The notes beneath the pieces are model-generated. The model made no database searches. It was not told the DNA's origin and saw only the letters and a program-made list of their open reading frames with translations. A DNA stretch of 64,000 bases from Solobacterium sp. Its GTDB lineage: Bacteria; Bacillota_I; Bacilli_A; Erysipelotrichales; Erysipelotrichaceae. The stretch spans positions 1 to 64,000 of the forward strand of contig JAFWEW010000041.1 of NCBI GenBank assembly GCA_017512725.1, in the 5' to 3' direction. This document shows positions 1-8,163 of this stretch, piece by piece (position 1 is the first letter of the stretch; every line of letters starts with the position of its first letter). Made by a program: the position numbers and the translations under genes.

Positions 1-89
1 ACCAGTTCATCCAAGTAAGAAGCTACTTCAGGTACGGAAGAAATCATTTTGAAGAGAGGGTTGAATTCAGGACGTGTTAGAATATCCAT
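1..89 (-). CDS. N-terminal fragment of an unidentified protein, cut by the left edge
   Basis: An open frame on the minus strand starts with ATG at 89-87 and runs off the left edge, giving 29 residues that begin MDILTRPEFNPLFKMISSVP. An AAAGG Shine-Dalgarno-like stretch lies about ten bases upstream of the ATG. The gene is divergent from nagB. The visible part is too short to recognise a family; a class II aldolase was considered because of the nearby amino-sugar gene but nothing diagnostic is present. Confidence 0.5.
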   Translation of the reverse strand, partial: MDILTRPEFNPLFKMISSVPEVASYLDEL

Positions 90-208
90 AGCGGTATACC
101 TTTCATTGAGTCTCGACAACCCAATTGTAAGGCTTTACCGCGTTATTTATTCCGCAATGAGTTTACACGATCCAAGCGTGAATTTACAGTGCAAACCCAT
201 TCCCGCAA

Positions 209-217
209 TGGTAAAAT
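209..217 (+). promoter_or_regulatory. Candidate extended -10 promoter of nagB
   Basis: TGGTAAAAT fits an extended -10 element (TG-n-TAAAAT) 42 bases before the nagB start codon. No good -35 hexamer stands 16-18 bases upstream. The divergent 90-258 interval must hold the promoters of both flanking genes. Confidence 0.35.
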
Positions 218-258
218 CAGAATAGTTATAGGCCTTTTGAAGAGGCCCGGGAGGAAAC

Positions 259-984
259 ATGTTCAACATTATTATCAAAGACAACTACGATGAAGTATCC
301 AGTGAAGCATTCAAGGTAATGAAGGAAGTCGTTAAGAAAAAGGACTGTGTATTGGGCCTTGCGACAGGATCTTCACCGGTCGGACTGTATAAGAAGATGA
401 TCGCCGATCATAAGTCTGAAGGTACATCCTATAAGGACATCCGTTCCTGGAATCTGGATGAGTATGTCGGCATTCCGCATACCCATGAACAGAGCTATTA
501 CACCTTCATGCACGAGAATCTCTTTGATCACATCGATATCAAGGAAGAAAACGTACATGTACCGTGCGGAGAAGGAGATAATATTGAACAGAACTGCATC
601 GATTATGAGAAATCCATGGAAGGCGTAACCGTGGATCTTCAGGTACTCGGCATCGGCAGTGACGGTCATATCGCATTCAACGAGCCGGGCACACCGTTTG
701 ATTCTCTGACCCACATCATGGATCTCACCGAGCAGACCCGTCAGGACAATGCCCGTTTCTTTGACAACGATATCAACCAGGTACCGACTCATGCGATCAC
801 CATGGGTCTTGCGTCCATCATGCGTGCCCGAAAGATCGTTCTCATCGCTACCGGCGCAAATAAGGCAGATGCGGTATATGGCATGATCAAGGGTGAACTG
901 ACAACCGACTGCCCGGCATCCATTCTGCAGACACATCCGGATGTAACGGTTGTACTGGATAAAGAAGCCGCTTCCAGACTCTGA
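259..984 (+). CDS. nagB: Glucosamine-6-phosphate deaminase
   Basis: Converts glucosamine-6-phosphate to fructose-6-phosphate and ammonia in the cytoplasm, the committing step of amino-sugar catabolism. The 241 residues match the short Gram-positive NagB length. Visible signatures are the substrate loop ATGSSPVGLY near residue 36, the WNLDEY segment carrying the catalytic aspartate, and LGIGSDGHIAFNEPG with the active-site Asp/His pair. The start is set by GGGAGGA just upstream. It stands alone with no nagA or PTS gene in view. Family assignment is firm. Confidence 0.96.
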   Translation: MFNIIIKDNYDEVSSEAFKVMKEVVKKKDCVLGLATGSSPVGLYKKMIADHKSEGTSYKDIRSWNLDEYVGIPHTHEQSYYTFMHENLFDHIDIKEENVHVPCGEGDNIEQNCIDYEKSMEGVTVDLQVLGIGSDGHIAFNEPGTPFDSLTHIMDLTEQTRQDNARFFDNDINQVPTHAITMGLASIMRARKIVLIATGANKADAVYGMIKGELTTDCPASILQTHPDVTVVLDKEAASRL

Positions 985-1052
985 GCATATTCGTTGTTTC
1001 AGCGGAAACACTGTGAAATAATGCATACATAAGAAACAAGGAGGATTCCGTT

Positions 1053-1367
1053 ATGGTTGAACAGATCAAAACAACAGAACAGTTTGATACACTTCTCAAG
1101 GATAATAAATCCGTTGTCGTCGATTTCTTTGCGACATGGTGCGGACCGTGCAAAATGGTCGGACCGGTCGTGGAAACCGTATCCGAACAGCTGTCGGATG
1201 TGAAGTTTATCAAAGTCGATGTTGATGAACTCGGTGATATTGCGTCGCGTTACGGCATTATGTCGATCCCGGCAATCTTTGCCTTCAAGGATGGCGAGAA
1301 AGTCGGAGAGCAGGTCGGATTCGCACCGGAACCAATGATCAGGGCACTGGCCGAAAAAACACTTTAA
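1053..1367 (+). CDS. trxA: Thioredoxin
   Basis: Cytoplasmic dithiol-disulfide reductant. At 104 residues it is a complete one-domain thioredoxin with the redox motif WCGPC at residues 29-33 and the cis-proline segment SIPAIF in the second half. AAGGAGG precedes the ATG at ideal distance. It lies 68 bases after nagB and is closed by a strong terminator at 1372, so it is either co-transcribed with nagB or monocistronic. Confidence 0.96.
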   Translation: MVEQIKTTEQFDTLLKDNKSVVVDFFATWCGPCKMVGPVVETVSEQLSDVKFIKVDVDELGDIASRYGIMSIPAIFAFKDGEKVGEQVGFAPEPMIRALAEKTL

Positions 1368-1371
1368 AGGC

Positions 1372-1400
1372 AATGGGAGGATGAACCTCCCATTCTTTTC
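1372..1400 (+). terminator. Rho-independent terminator after trxA
   Basis: AATGGGAGG pairs perfectly with CCTCCCATT over nine base pairs around the loop ATGAA, followed by CTTTTC. The loop contains an ATG in frame with the next gene, but starting there would put the ribosome site inside the terminator stem. Confidence 0.85.
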
Positions 1401-1422
1401 GAAAAGAATAAACAGCGATAGA

Positions 1423-3636
1423 ATGAGTTCTATGAACGGGAACAGAACAACCGGCAGGAATGACATTCTGAAGCTGTTTTTTTACTGCACGCTTCTAATT
1501 GTTCTTGTATTCGGTATTTATCTGTTCCGCATCCATCCGTTCCGCATTAATAATGACCAGATGTTCCAGTATCCACTCTTTTATCAGGAGTGGATCCGGC
1601 TTCTGAACGACTGTTTTGCCGGGAAGGGGCTGCCGCTGTATTCCTGGCGGCTGTTTCTTGGAGGGGACTTCTATGCCTCCATGGCCTATTACGTAACCGG
1701 AGATCTGTTCCTTCCGCTCTTTTTTCTCTTTGATATCGATACTGCATTGATTATTGAGACGGTGTGTTGTTTCTACATCAGCTGTTTTGCGATGTATGGG
1801 TTTTTGAAATCCGCCGGGATCCGGCAGTTCCGCAACCTGGCGTTTATCTCACTGATCTATACATTTGGCGGGTGGGCGATGCTGTATATCGGGCAGTACA
1901 TGTTCCATCGGTTTTATGCATTCCTGCCGCTGCTGTTTCTTGGTGCAGAACAGTATTTTCACCATCAGAAACGGTGGCTTGTATCGGTTTCCGTGCTGAT
2001 TCTCTTCCTTCAGAACTACTATCTGATGTGGCCGTTGTCGCTTTGTCTCCTTGGTTACTGCATGGTCCGTACACTGGAAGAAGGCCATCATGGAAGAAGC
2101 TTCTGGAACGATGTGTGGAAGCTGTTTTCTGCCTATGCGGCAGGGCTGTTAATGAGCTGTTTTCTGCTGTATCCGGCTGCACAGTACATTCTTCTGAATC
2201 CCCGGGTCGGAGCCGTCAATGACTCTGCCATTCTCTGGCCATTAAAGACGATCGCCGGATTCCTTCTGAGCTTTTCCGTCTCTCCGTTTCCGGTCTATAC
2301 CAATATCTCAAATCTGTTCCGGCTGGATGACAATGGATATGGATACTGGTATTCGCTTTTCATTACGATCATTCCGCTGCTGGTTTCCATCCGCTGGATG
2401 ATCAAACGCGAACACCGGGGATGGGGAGTCTTTGCCGCAGTTCTGTTTGTCTCTGCACTGATCAAACCATTGTCGGTCTTGTTCCACGGACTTTCGGATC
2501 CCTCCATGCGGTGGACGTTTATTCTGCAGTTTATTCTGCTGTATACCGCTTCCCGGGCAATGGAAGAAACGGAAGAGGAGATTTCATCCTATTTGTTTCC
2601 GGTTTATGCCGTTATAGCGGTGGTTTCTCTTGGCGCGACCGTTCTGATCATGGGTATCGGAAAGGAATACTGGATCCACTACGGTTCGATTCTGTTCTGC
2701 CTGCTGATGAGCGGGCTCATCTGGTACCTCTGGACACATAATCAGAAAAAGACTGCGATAATTCTTTCCATACTGGAGATCTGCGGTTATTCCTGCCTGA
2801 TGCAGAATGTGTTTTATCACGATGTGGTATATGACGATTACCGTCTTGGAGGCAGCCAGCTAGCTTATCTTCAGGACACGGATGAAGATCTCCTGTACCG
2901 GTACTATATTCCGATCGAAGATGTAGAGCCGTCTTACCCGAACCTGAATATCTCCCTGAAATACGGTTTCCTTGGTACCCGTACTTACAACAGCGTATAT
3001 GACACGCTCACCGATCCGTTCCTGCACCTGCAGGGGATAACGGATCACCGGATCGATATCACCGATCCGGATGCCCTGACCATGATCGGCGTGAAGTATT
3101 ACCTTGTCGAAACGGAAGAAGAACTTCCGAATTCGGATTTTGAATTTGTGACGCTTCTGAATGACAGCCTGAAGGTGTATCGGAACCAAAATTACTCCGG
3201 ATTTGGGTACAGTGCACCGGTATTTGGATATACCAAAGACGTGAAAGATGTAATGACGCTTTCGAAGGGCATCTATGTGGATGAAGAAACTGCGGATCTT
3301 TCTGGGTATGCAAATTCCGAACGAATGCCGTTTACCGTAACTGCCCGGAGTACGGATTATCTGGCAGGGGAGATTTCATTGAATGAAGCAGGGATCCTTT
3401 ATCTTCCGATCCCTAGCCGGAACGGCTGGAAAGTTTTCGTGGATGGGGCACCCCTGGAACCGGTCTCTGTAAACGGAGGGTTTATTGGGATCCCATTAAG
3501 TGTTGGAGAACATGTAGTTGAGCTGAACTATCTGACACCGGGATTGAAGACAGGAATTGTTCTCAGCGGAATCGGTTTTGCATTGTTCGTGATGGTGATT
3601 CTTGCCGACTGCGGAAAGATGCCTGGTATTTTTTGA
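1423..3636 (+). CDS. YfhO family multi-membrane-span protein (probable GT-C-type glycosyltransferase)
   Basis: About 737 residues with a dozen or so hydrophobic segments in the first 470 and a long extracytoplasmic C-terminal domain ending in one last span. The arrangement and the LYLPIPSRNGW/VDG segment near the end match the YfhO family, whose characterised Bacillus and Listeria members move sugars from undecaprenyl phosphate to teichoic acids. The next gene encodes a CsbB/GtrB-like transferase, the expected partner. The frame is open from ATG 1381, but that codon is the loop of the trxA terminator, so ATG 1423 (or 1432) is preferred; neither has a good Shine-Dalgarno site. Substrate is unknown. 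Confidence 0.82.
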   Translation: MSSMNGNRTTGRNDILKLFFYCTLLIVLVFGIYLFRIHPFRINNDQMFQYPLFYQEWIRLLNDCFAGKGLPLYSWRLFLGGDFYASMAYYVTGDLFLPLFFLFDIDTALIIETVCCFYISCFAMYGFLKSAGIRQFRNLAFISLIYTFGGWAMLYIGQYMFHRFYAFLPLLFLGAEQYFHHQKRWLVSVSVLILFLQNYYLMWPLSLCLLGYCMVRTLEEGHHGRSFWNDVWKLFSAYAAGLLMSCFLLYPAAQYILLNPRVGAVNDSAILWPLKTIAGFLLSFSVSPFPVYTNISNLFRLDDNGYGYWYSLFITIIPLLVSIRWMIKREHRGWGVFAAVLFVSALIKPLSVLFHGLSDPSMRWTFILQFILLYTASRAMEETEEEISSYLFPVYAVIAVVSLGATVLIMGIGKEYWIHYGSILFCLLMSGLIWYLWTHNQKKTAIILSILEICGYSCLMQNVFYHDVVYDDYRLGGSQLAYLQDTDEDLLYRYYIPIEDVEPSYPNLNISLKYGFLGTRTYNSVYDTLTDPFLHLQGITDHRIDITDPDALTMIGVKYYLVETEEELPNSDFEFVTLLNDSLKVYRNQNYSGFGYSAPVFGYTKDVKDVMTLSKGIYVDEETADLSGYANSERMPFTVTARSTDYLAGEISLNEAGILYLPIPSRNGWKVFVDGAPLEPVSVNGGFIGIPLSVGEHVVELNYLTPGLKTGIVLSGIGFALFVMVILADCGKMPGIF

Positions 3637-3660
3637 GCGCTCTTATATTTTTGTTATAAT
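3633..3660 (+). promoter_or_regulatory. Promoter of the 3689 glycosyltransferase operon
   Basis: TTGAGC (3633-3638) and TATAAT (3655-3660) are 16 bases apart, with TG one base before the -10 hexamer. It overlaps the stop codon of the YfhO gene and lies 28 bases upstream of the next ATG, which has a GGAGG site. Confidence 0.75.
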
Positions 3661-3688
3661 GTAAGCTGTCTTTTTATGGAGGTTTTTT

Positions 3689-4615
3689 ATGTCACTGCTA
3701 TCTGTTGTAGTGCCTTGTTATAACGAAGAAGAAACCGTTGATATTTTTTATCGTGCTCTGGTCGATGTTCTGAAAACCATGGATATCGACTACGAGATCA
3801 TCTTTGTCAACGATGGCTCGAAAGATACTACGCTTGAGAAACTGAAGGCGTTGTATGAAAAGGACAGAGAACATGTAAAGGTCATCGATTTCAGCCGGAA
3901 CTTCGGCAAGGAGAGTGCTCTGCTTGCCGGTCTCGATGCTTCAAAAGGCGATTATGTTACGGTCATGGATGCCGATCTGCAGGATCCGCCCGAGTATCTT
4001 CCGAAGATGTTCAAAGTCATGGAAGAAAACGGAGATGATGTTGTCGGTACCCGTCGGGTTTCCAGAAAAGGGGAACCGAAGATCCGTTCCTGGTTTGCCC
4101 GTCAGTTCTATAAGCTGATCAATCGCTATACTGAAGTGGAAATCGTAGACGGCGCAAGAGATTTCCGTCTCATGAAGCGCCAGGTCGTCGACAGTATTCT
4201 CTCCCTCAGGGAGTACGGAAGATTTTCGAAAGGCCTGTTTGTCTGGGTCGGCTATAAATGCGAGTACCTGGAATATGAAAACGTTGAGCGCGTTGCCGGA
4301 GAAACCAAATGGTCGTTCTGGAAGCTGGTCCGCTATGCGATGGATGGCATTATTGAATATACCGATATGCCGTTATGGATCGCATTCTGGGTCGGAGGGT
4401 TTATTACCGGTATTTCTGCGATTGCACTGCTGGTAATGTTAATTCTGTCATTGACCGGGCATACCGTTACTTCTGCTTCATTGATTATTGCCCTTGTATT
4501 ATTCATGGGTGGTTCGGTATTATTGTCTACCGGTATTCTTGGCGAATACCTTGGCAAGACGTATGACGAAGTACGCAAACGCCCGCATTATATCGTCAAA
4601 ACGTTTTATGAATAG
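3689..4615 (+). CDS. Polyprenyl-phosphate glycosyltransferase, GT2 family (CsbB/GtrB-like)
   Basis: Predicted to transfer a sugar from a nucleotide donor to undecaprenyl phosphate on the inner face of the membrane. The 308 residues comprise a GT-A domain with VVPCYNEEE at the start, NDGSKD and the metal-binding MDADLQDPP, then two C-terminal membrane segments around 230-290, the GtrB/CsbB layout. It follows a YfhO gene, matching the known CsbB-YfhO pairing for teichoic acid glycosylation. No GtcA-type flippase is adjacent. The sugar cannot be told from sequence. Confidence 0.88.
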   Translation: MSLLSVVVPCYNEEETVDIFYRALVDVLKTMDIDYEIIFVNDGSKDTTLEKLKALYEKDREHVKVIDFSRNFGKESALLAGLDASKGDYVTVMDADLQDPPEYLPKMFKVMEENGDDVVGTRRVSRKGEPKIRSWFARQFYKLINRYTEVEIVDGARDFRLMKRQVVDSILSLREYGRFSKGLFVWVGYKCEYLEYENVERVAGETKWSFWKLVRYAMDGIIEYTDMPLWIAFWVGGFITGISAIALLVMLILSLTGHTVTSASLIIALVLFMGGSVLLSTGILGEYLGKTYDEVRKRPHYIVKTFYE

Positions 4616-4626
4616 GAGGTGGAACG

Positions 4627-5661
4627 ATGTCTCTTGATCAGGAAACAAAACGGCCCGCAAGACCAAAGCAGTCCTCAAGACGGTCTTCATCAAGGCGGCC
4701 TTCAAAACAGTCTTCAAATCGGACTCCAAAGAAGTCTTTAAAACAGGCTCCAAAGCAGGCCCCAAAACAGCCTGTTGAGCAGCCTGTAGAACAATTTGCA
4801 GAACAGCCTTCCGAACAGCTTTCTGAGCAGCCTGCCAGAAAGACAGTCCGGACCAGGAAACCGGACAGTGCGTCGAAGCAGAAACAGCGCAAGATCAATA
4901 ACATTCTGATGAGTGTACTTTTAGGCATTACTGCAATTACGATTATTGCCTTGATCGTGAATACCGTGCGGGTCGTAAAGGCCAGCGGGGTTGATAACGC
5001 CGGCAGTGAGAACAGTATGAGCTCCGATACCGGAAACTCCATGAAAAATGATCTGTACCGGATCGGAAACAACCCGACTGATGTTGAAAAGGAATACTTC
5101 CAGAAGCTGACGGATGCCATTAAGGGCGGAAACAGTGAAGAAATCGCAGAAGCTGTGGTTTACAATTTTGTGTCGGATTACTTCACCTGGACGAACAAAG
5201 ACGGTAACTACGAAGTCGGCGGTCTGCAGTATATCTACGCAGAAAAGTATTCCAAGTTTGAAGAGTGGAACCGCTGGTACAACTACTCCAATCTGGATCT
5301 GTATATTTCACAGTACGGAAGAGAAAATCTGCCGCAGGTAAAAGAAATCACAACCGAGAAGCCAACCTTCCGGACGGAAGAAGACTTTACGGTTCTGAGC
5401 GTAGATCCGGCTCAAACATACCCGTGCTATCAGGTACAGGTAGCCTGGACCTACGAACCAACCGATGTGAATATCGCAGATTTCCCCAATCGCATGCGTT
5501 TTCAGGTTGTAGACCATGACGGCCGTTTTGAAATCGTCGAATTCTACGACATGCCAAGTGTTGAGGAATGGGAAGCGGCTAATGGAGTTTCGGACAGTTC
5601 AACTTCTGATGGAACTACAGAAACAGACGATACGGCTGAGACCGGAGAAAGTGAGGGATGA
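4627..5661 (+). CDS. Single-span membrane protein with low-complexity cytoplasmic tail, function unknown
   Basis: 344 residues. Residues 1-85 are a basic, Ser/Lys/Pro/Gln-rich tail built of degenerate four-residue repeats such as KQAP, EQPV and EQPS. One membrane segment follows at about 92-114, then an extracytoplasmic domain of about 180 residues (aromatic-rich, with FTWTNKDGNYEVGG and a conserved-looking YPCYQVQVAW strand) and a Thr/Ser/Glu-rich end. AGGAGG precedes the ATG, 11 bases after the GT2 gene, and its stop overlaps the LCP start by four bases, so all three are translationally coupled. I do not recognise the extracellular domain; a wall-associated role is inferred only from the neighbours. 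Confidence 0.8.
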   Translation: MSLDQETKRPARPKQSSRRSSSRRPSKQSSNRTPKKSLKQAPKQAPKQPVEQPVEQFAEQPSEQLSEQPARKTVRTRKPDSASKQKQRKINNILMSVLLGITAITIIALIVNTVRVVKASGVDNAGSENSMSSDTGNSMKNDLYRIGNNPTDVEKEYFQKLTDAIKGGNSEEIAEAVVYNFVSDYFTWTNKDGNYEVGGLQYIYAEKYSKFEEWNRWYNYSNLDLYISQYGRENLPQVKEITTEKPTFRTEEDFTVLSVDPAQTYPCYQVQVAWTYEPTDVNIADFPNRMRFQVVDHDGRFEIVEFYDMPSVEEWEAANGVSDSSTSDGTTETDDTAETGESEG

Positions 5662-8012
5662 GCAGTATGTCAAAGAATAGTTCATCTACTACCCGGTTCA
5701 AGGGCGATATCACCAACATGAATATTGTGGTGACGGTACTGGCGGTGATTGCCAACTTCGCAGTACTGTTCACACTGTTCAATGCGACAAAGTTCTCCAA
5801 CCTCAGCGGAAAGACCTTCATTCTGGTGAATGTGATCAGTATTATCCTGCTGATTGTCATGAACGTGACGCTGATGACCGGTATCCGGTCAAAACAGAAA
5901 CCCGTTTATTTCACCGGTGTACTGCTGGTTGCGGTATTCCTGTTTATCGGTGTTTATGGCGCCTACGCCATGGCAAAAGTAAACAAGAATGTGAACAAGA
6001 TCACCGCATCCACTACAGAAGAATCGGTTTCGACCAGTCTGGTTGTTTATTCTGCCTCTGGAGGTGCACCAATCACGGATATCTCCAATCTGGATGGAAA
6101 AACAGTTGGTCTTGCGACCGGGACTCATACAGCAGAACTTGGAAAGGCAAGAATTGAGTCTGAGAAGATGACGGTCTCCTATACGGAGTATCAGGATTAT
6201 TCTTCTGAGATGCTTGCGCTGTTAAACGGCGAAATCGACTGTGCAGTTCTGCCGACCAACTATGTCAACATTTTCGGCAACGAACCCGGAATGGAAGAGT
6301 TCCTTGGAAATACTTCCTCCATTCTGGACTTTGAAGAAACTATTACGGTACAGAATGCGGCCGGTTCTGACAAAGATCTGACCAAGGATCCGTTTACGGT
6401 ACTGTTAATCGGTAATGCGGATGGACTTTCGGATACGATGATCCTCTGCAGTGTGAACCCGATCTCCATGAAGGTCACAATGTCTTCTCTTGCCCGTGAC
6501 TCCTATGTGCCGATTACCTGTTATGGAGGAAACTCTTCCAAGCTGAATGCGGCTCACGCAGTCAGCCGTGACTGCCTGATCGCTACCATTGAAAAGCTTG
6601 TAGGTGTTGAAATTGATTACTATGTCGATACCAACTTCAAGGGTGTCGTACAGGTAGTAGATGCCTTAGGCGGCATTGTCGTAAACAGCCCGATTGAATT
6701 TGTCGGACAGAACTCTGACAGCAGCCGCGGTGCCTATACGGTATGGGTACCGGCAGGGGACAACGTACTGCTCAATGGTGAACAGGCACTGGCATTTGCC
6801 CGTGAACGTCATCTGTTTGCGACCGGTGATTTTGCCCGTCAGGAACACCAGCAGGAAGTTATTGAAGCGATTCTCAGAAAGATCATGCGTACGCGTGATA
6901 TCAATACACTGCTGGATGTCATGGATGCGGCAGGTGAGAATATTCAGACGAATATGTCTCTGTCACAGATGACCGGTTTCATGAGCTATGCGCTGCAGAA
7001 AGCCAACCGCTATTACAACCAGGATCAGGTTGAGAAAGTGATGCAGCTGCAGCATTCCCGTGTAACCGGCTACTCCAGTGGTTTATGGGATGATGGTCTG
7101 CAGATGTCTCTGTATATCTACCGTCTCTGGCAGGGATCCCTGGCAGATACCAAGAAGGCAATCGAACGGAACATCGATATGACAACTCCGATTGATCAGA
7201 GCCCAACTCTGCAGTGGTCGGTTAACTGGGACTTCTATGTACCGACGATTTCTGCAGAAGTATACAGCGAAGCGATTATTCCGAGTACGGCACCGACAAC
7301 CCTTGGCAACTATGTAGGGCGTTCGCTTGGTTCAATCCAGTCGTTCTGTAACGCTCAGGGTATACCGCTCTCTGTCAGCTATGTGGCGGATTCTTCACAG
7401 GCAGATGGAATAATCATTTCCCAGAGTGTAGGAGCAGGTACACCAATCTCCAGTATTTCCGGCATCAGTGTAACTGTTGTACAGAACAGCGGCGGGACAA
7501 CAACACCGACAACCAGTGCTTCAGAAGTAAAATCGGAAAGCGCATGTACAACTTTAGGATATTATTGGTCTACTGATCTTGGTAAGTGTTACACCAACAG
7601 TGACGCAGCGAGTCCAGATGAAAAAGCGGCAAAAGCAGCAGCGGATCTGCAGAAACAGAAGAACGAATGTAATAACAAAACAGGATACAAATGGGTAGAT
7701 GGTACAGGCTGTACTGTAGATGGTAGTGGTTCAGGAAGCGGACAATCTAGTGGCTCAGAGGGCAGTGGCTCAGAGGGCAGTGGCTCAGAGGGCAGTGGCT
7801 CAGAGGGCAGCGGCTCAGAGGGCAGCGGCTCAGAGGGCAGCGGCTCAGAGGGCAGCGGCTCAGAGGGCAGTGGCTCAGAGGGCAGTGGCTCAGAGGGCAG
7901 TGGCTCAGAGGACAGTGGCTCAGAGGGCAGTGGCTCAGAGGGCAGTGGCTCAGAGGGCAGTGGCTCAGAGGGCAGTGGCTCAGAGGGCAACGGCGAAGGT
8001 GGCGATGGCTAA
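5658..8012 (+). CDS. LytR-CpsA-Psr (LCP) family wall-polymer transferase with extra SBP-like, PASTA-like and repeat regions
   Basis: LCP enzymes attach undecaprenyl-linked glycopolymers to peptidoglycan outside the membrane. Order in this 784-residue protein: three membrane spans (about 24-106); a segment at about 128-230 that resembles a family-3 solute-binding domain (LDGKTVGLATGTH, LLNGEIDCAVLPTNY); the LCP domain (about 245-430) with SDTMIL, SLARDSYV, KLNAAHA and ARERHLFATGDFARQEHQ; a PASTA-like unit at about 550-610; two Cys loops of the form C-x3/4-GYxW-x5/6-C; and a tail of 16 SGSEG units. The start overlaps the previous stop (ATGA). The LCP call is firm; the accessory domains are by eye. 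Confidence 0.9.
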   Translation: MSSMSKNSSSTTRFKGDITNMNIVVTVLAVIANFAVLFTLFNATKFSNLSGKTFILVNVISIILLIVMNVTLMTGIRSKQKPVYFTGVLLVAVFLFIGVYGAYAMAKVNKNVNKITASTTEESVSTSLVVYSASGGAPITDISNLDGKTVGLATGTHTAELGKARIESEKMTVSYTEYQDYSSEMLALLNGEIDCAVLPTNYVNIFGNEPGMEEFLGNTSSILDFEETITVQNAAGSDKDLTKDPFTVLLIGNADGLSDTMILCSVNPISMKVTMSSLARDSYVPITCYGGNSSKLNAAHAVSRDCLIATIEKLVGVEIDYYVDTNFKGVVQVVDALGGIVVNSPIEFVGQNSDSSRGAYTVWVPAGDNVLLNGEQALAFARERHLFATGDFARQEHQQEVIEAILRKIMRTRDINTLLDVMDAAGENIQTNMSLSQMTGFMSYALQKANRYYNQDQVEKVMQLQHSRVTGYSSGLWDDGLQMSLYIYRLWQGSLADTKKAIERNIDMTTPIDQSPTLQWSVNWDFYVPTISAEVYSEAIIPSTAPTTLGNYVGRSLGSIQSFCNAQGIPLSVSYVADSSQADGIIISQSVGAGTPISSISGISVTVVQNSGGTTTPTTSASEVKSESACTTLGYYWSTDLGKCYTNSDAASPDEKAAKAAADLQKQKNECNNKTGYKWVDGTGCTVDGSGSGSGQSSGSEGSGSEGSGSEGSGSEGSGSEGSGSEGSGSEGSGSEGSGSEGSGSEGSGSEDSGSEGSGSEGSGSEGSGSEGSGSEGNGEGGDG
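7749..7985 (+). repeat. 15-bp minisatellite encoding the (SGSEG)n tail of the LCP protein
   Basis: Sixteen tandem copies of a 15-bp unit, GGCAGTGGCTCAGAG, the first lacking three bases. Units 5-8 are introduced by a synonymous AGC serine instead of AGT, so the array has a block structure, and one unit carries GAC in place of GGC, giving one SED. Since the unit is a multiple of three, copy-number change would alter tail length without breaking the frame. Confidence 0.95.
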
Positions 8013-8055
8013 GCTACAGAATACGAATTAACCCAAAAACACGTTCGATTTTACG

Positions 8056-8095
8056 AAAGGGCTGTACGCAGATTAATCTGCGAATGGCCCTTTTA
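8056..8095 (+). terminator. Rho-independent terminator after the LCP gene
   Basis: AAAGGGC (8056-8062) pairs with GCCCTTT (8087-8093), and the interior carries a perfect 16-base palindrome, CGCAGATTAATCTGCG (8067-8082), stacking a second stem. The T-run follows directly. Confidence 0.8.
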
Positions 8096-8124
8096 TAAAG
8101 AAATAGTTATGTTCAGATGACCTA

Positions 8125-8133
8125 TGATAAAAT
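8125..8133 (+). promoter_or_regulatory. Extended -10 promoter of the rfbA operon
   Basis: TGATAAAAT fits TG-n-TAAAAT, 30 bases before the rfbA ATG and just after the preceding terminator. The -35 region is poor, as is usual for extended -10 promoters. Confidence 0.5.
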
Positions 8134-8163
8134 AACCTCGTTCAAACAGGAGATGTTTTTGTT

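Noticed and set aside
1..89. Rhamnulose-phosphate aldolase identity for the left-edge fragment
   Set aside because: Twenty-nine residues show no diagnostic motif; the idea came only from the neighbouring sugar gene.
90..258. Riboswitch or catabolite-response element between the left fragment and nagB
   Set aside because: No cre-like consensus or conserved riboswitch core could be found by eye.
373..1026. 217-residue minus-strand frame over nagB
   Set aside because: Lies wholly opposite nagB, has no recognisable domain and no ribosome site; a shadow of biased codon use.
1381..1422. ATG 1381 as the start of the YfhO gene
   Set aside because: This ATG is in the loop of the trxA terminator and the GGAGG touches it with no spacing.
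7749..7985. Possible CRISPR-like array
   Set aside because: Units are 15 bp, directly abutting and in frame within a gene; there are no spacers.
7589..8031. Long open frames on both strands through the LCP tail, encoding PSEPL and AVAQR repeats
   Set aside because: They arise because a 15-bp unit without stops is open in other frames; no start site or independent conservation is visible.
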